Shown here in pieces: positions 5,987 through 6,065 of a stretch of 6,065 nt of DNA (positions are counted from its first letter, which is position 1; the number at the start of each line of letters is the position of its first letter). The DNA comes from Acetatifactor sp. (GTDB lineage Bacteria > Bacillota > Clostridia > Lachnospirales > Lachnospiraceae): NCBI GenBank assembly GCA_016293615.1, contig JAEDDX010000099.1:1-6065 (forward strand), written 5' to 3'. Below the pieces are notes generated by a model. That model worked only from the letters and a program-made list of their open reading frames with translations. It had not been told where the DNA came from and did not search any database. Made by a program: the position numbers and the translations under genes.

Positions 5987-6065
5987 TTATCTGTAATCAA
6001 ATTAATTTAAACCTGAATCCGTGAAACTCAGTTATTTTTTTACAGGAACTGCTTAGAATAGATGT

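Larger units (their letters stand above)
5653..6065 (+). other. A/T-rich intergenic region without a credible gene
   Basis: Base composition changes sharply here: in 5881-5940 I count 13 G or C in 60 bases, against 34 of 60 in 4201-4260 inside the hydrolase gene. Frames are broken by many stops. The longest frame (TTG 5665 to 5868) and the 30-codon frame inside it (ATG 5776) lack a clear ribosome binding site and family features. Perfect palindromes are seen at 5854-5867 (CAAACATATGTTTG), 5885-5892 (ATAGCTAT) and 5932-5943 (ACATATATATGT). No standard terminator is evident after the GNAT gene. A weak CTGA/TCAG hairpin followed by T-rich sequence ends near 6041. Confidence 0.6.

Noticed and set aside
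6012..6041. Hairpin plus T-run as an intrinsic terminator
   Set aside because: Only a 4-bp CTGA/TCAG stem with an 11-base loop can be drawn before the T-rich stretch, too weak for a convincing terminator.
1..6065. Mobile element, CRISPR array, tRNA or toxin-antitoxin pair
   Set aside because: No transposase or integrase, no regularly spaced repeats, no tRNA-like cloverleaf and no paired small genes of known toxin families were seen. The GNAT plus DUF3795 pair lacks the DNA-binding antitoxin expected for GNAT toxins.

Overview
The window looks like chromosomal DNA from a low-to-mid G+C Gram-positive anaerobe, most likely a clostridial species of the Lachnospiraceae type. This is inferred from the strong GGAGG-type ribosome binding sites before most genes, a DUF3795 protein, several GNAT acetyltransferases, the overlap of the first two genes, and the protein style. 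No rRNA, tRNA, CRISPR array, transposase or phage gene is visible. Every gene I can support lies on the + strand.

Layout. (1) 1-357: 3' end of a divergent FMN-dependent alpha-hydroxy-acid oxidase/dehydrogenase, overlapping or abutting (2) 360-1196: a xylose-isomerase-like TIM-barrel sugar isomerase/epimerase. (3) 1321-1965: flavin-reductase-like split-barrel protein. (4) 2096-2578: small GNAT acetyltransferase, preceded by a leader with two possible stem-loops. (5) 2615-3052: cysteine-rich DUF3795 protein. (6) 3078-4730: 550-residue protein with a PHB-depolymerase/feruloyl-esterase-like alpha/beta hydrolase in its C-terminal half and what looks like a degenerate copy of the same fold in its N-terminal half. 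(7) 4731-5016: two coding remnants, an unrecognised C-terminal fragment and the tail of a GNAT protein. (8) 5074-5652: second intact GNAT, resembling streptothricin acetyltransferases in its C-terminal half. (9) 5653-6065: A/T-rich DNA without a credible gene, holding small palindromes and one good promoter candidate facing the right edge.

How the genes may work together. The first three genes (a flavin enzyme for hydroxy acids or related compounds, a sugar-type isomerase and a flavin reductase-like protein) read as a small catabolic or redox module for an organic substrate such as a sugar acid or glycoside-derived compound. The esterase-like gene 6 could release such a substrate from an ester, but it has no signal peptide and would act inside the cell. 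The two intact GNATs and the DUF3795 protein have no evident link to that chemistry. The stretch from about 4731 to 5073 looks like an eroded junction left by deletion or recombination. The substrate of the module cannot be read from this window, since its 5' part is cut off.
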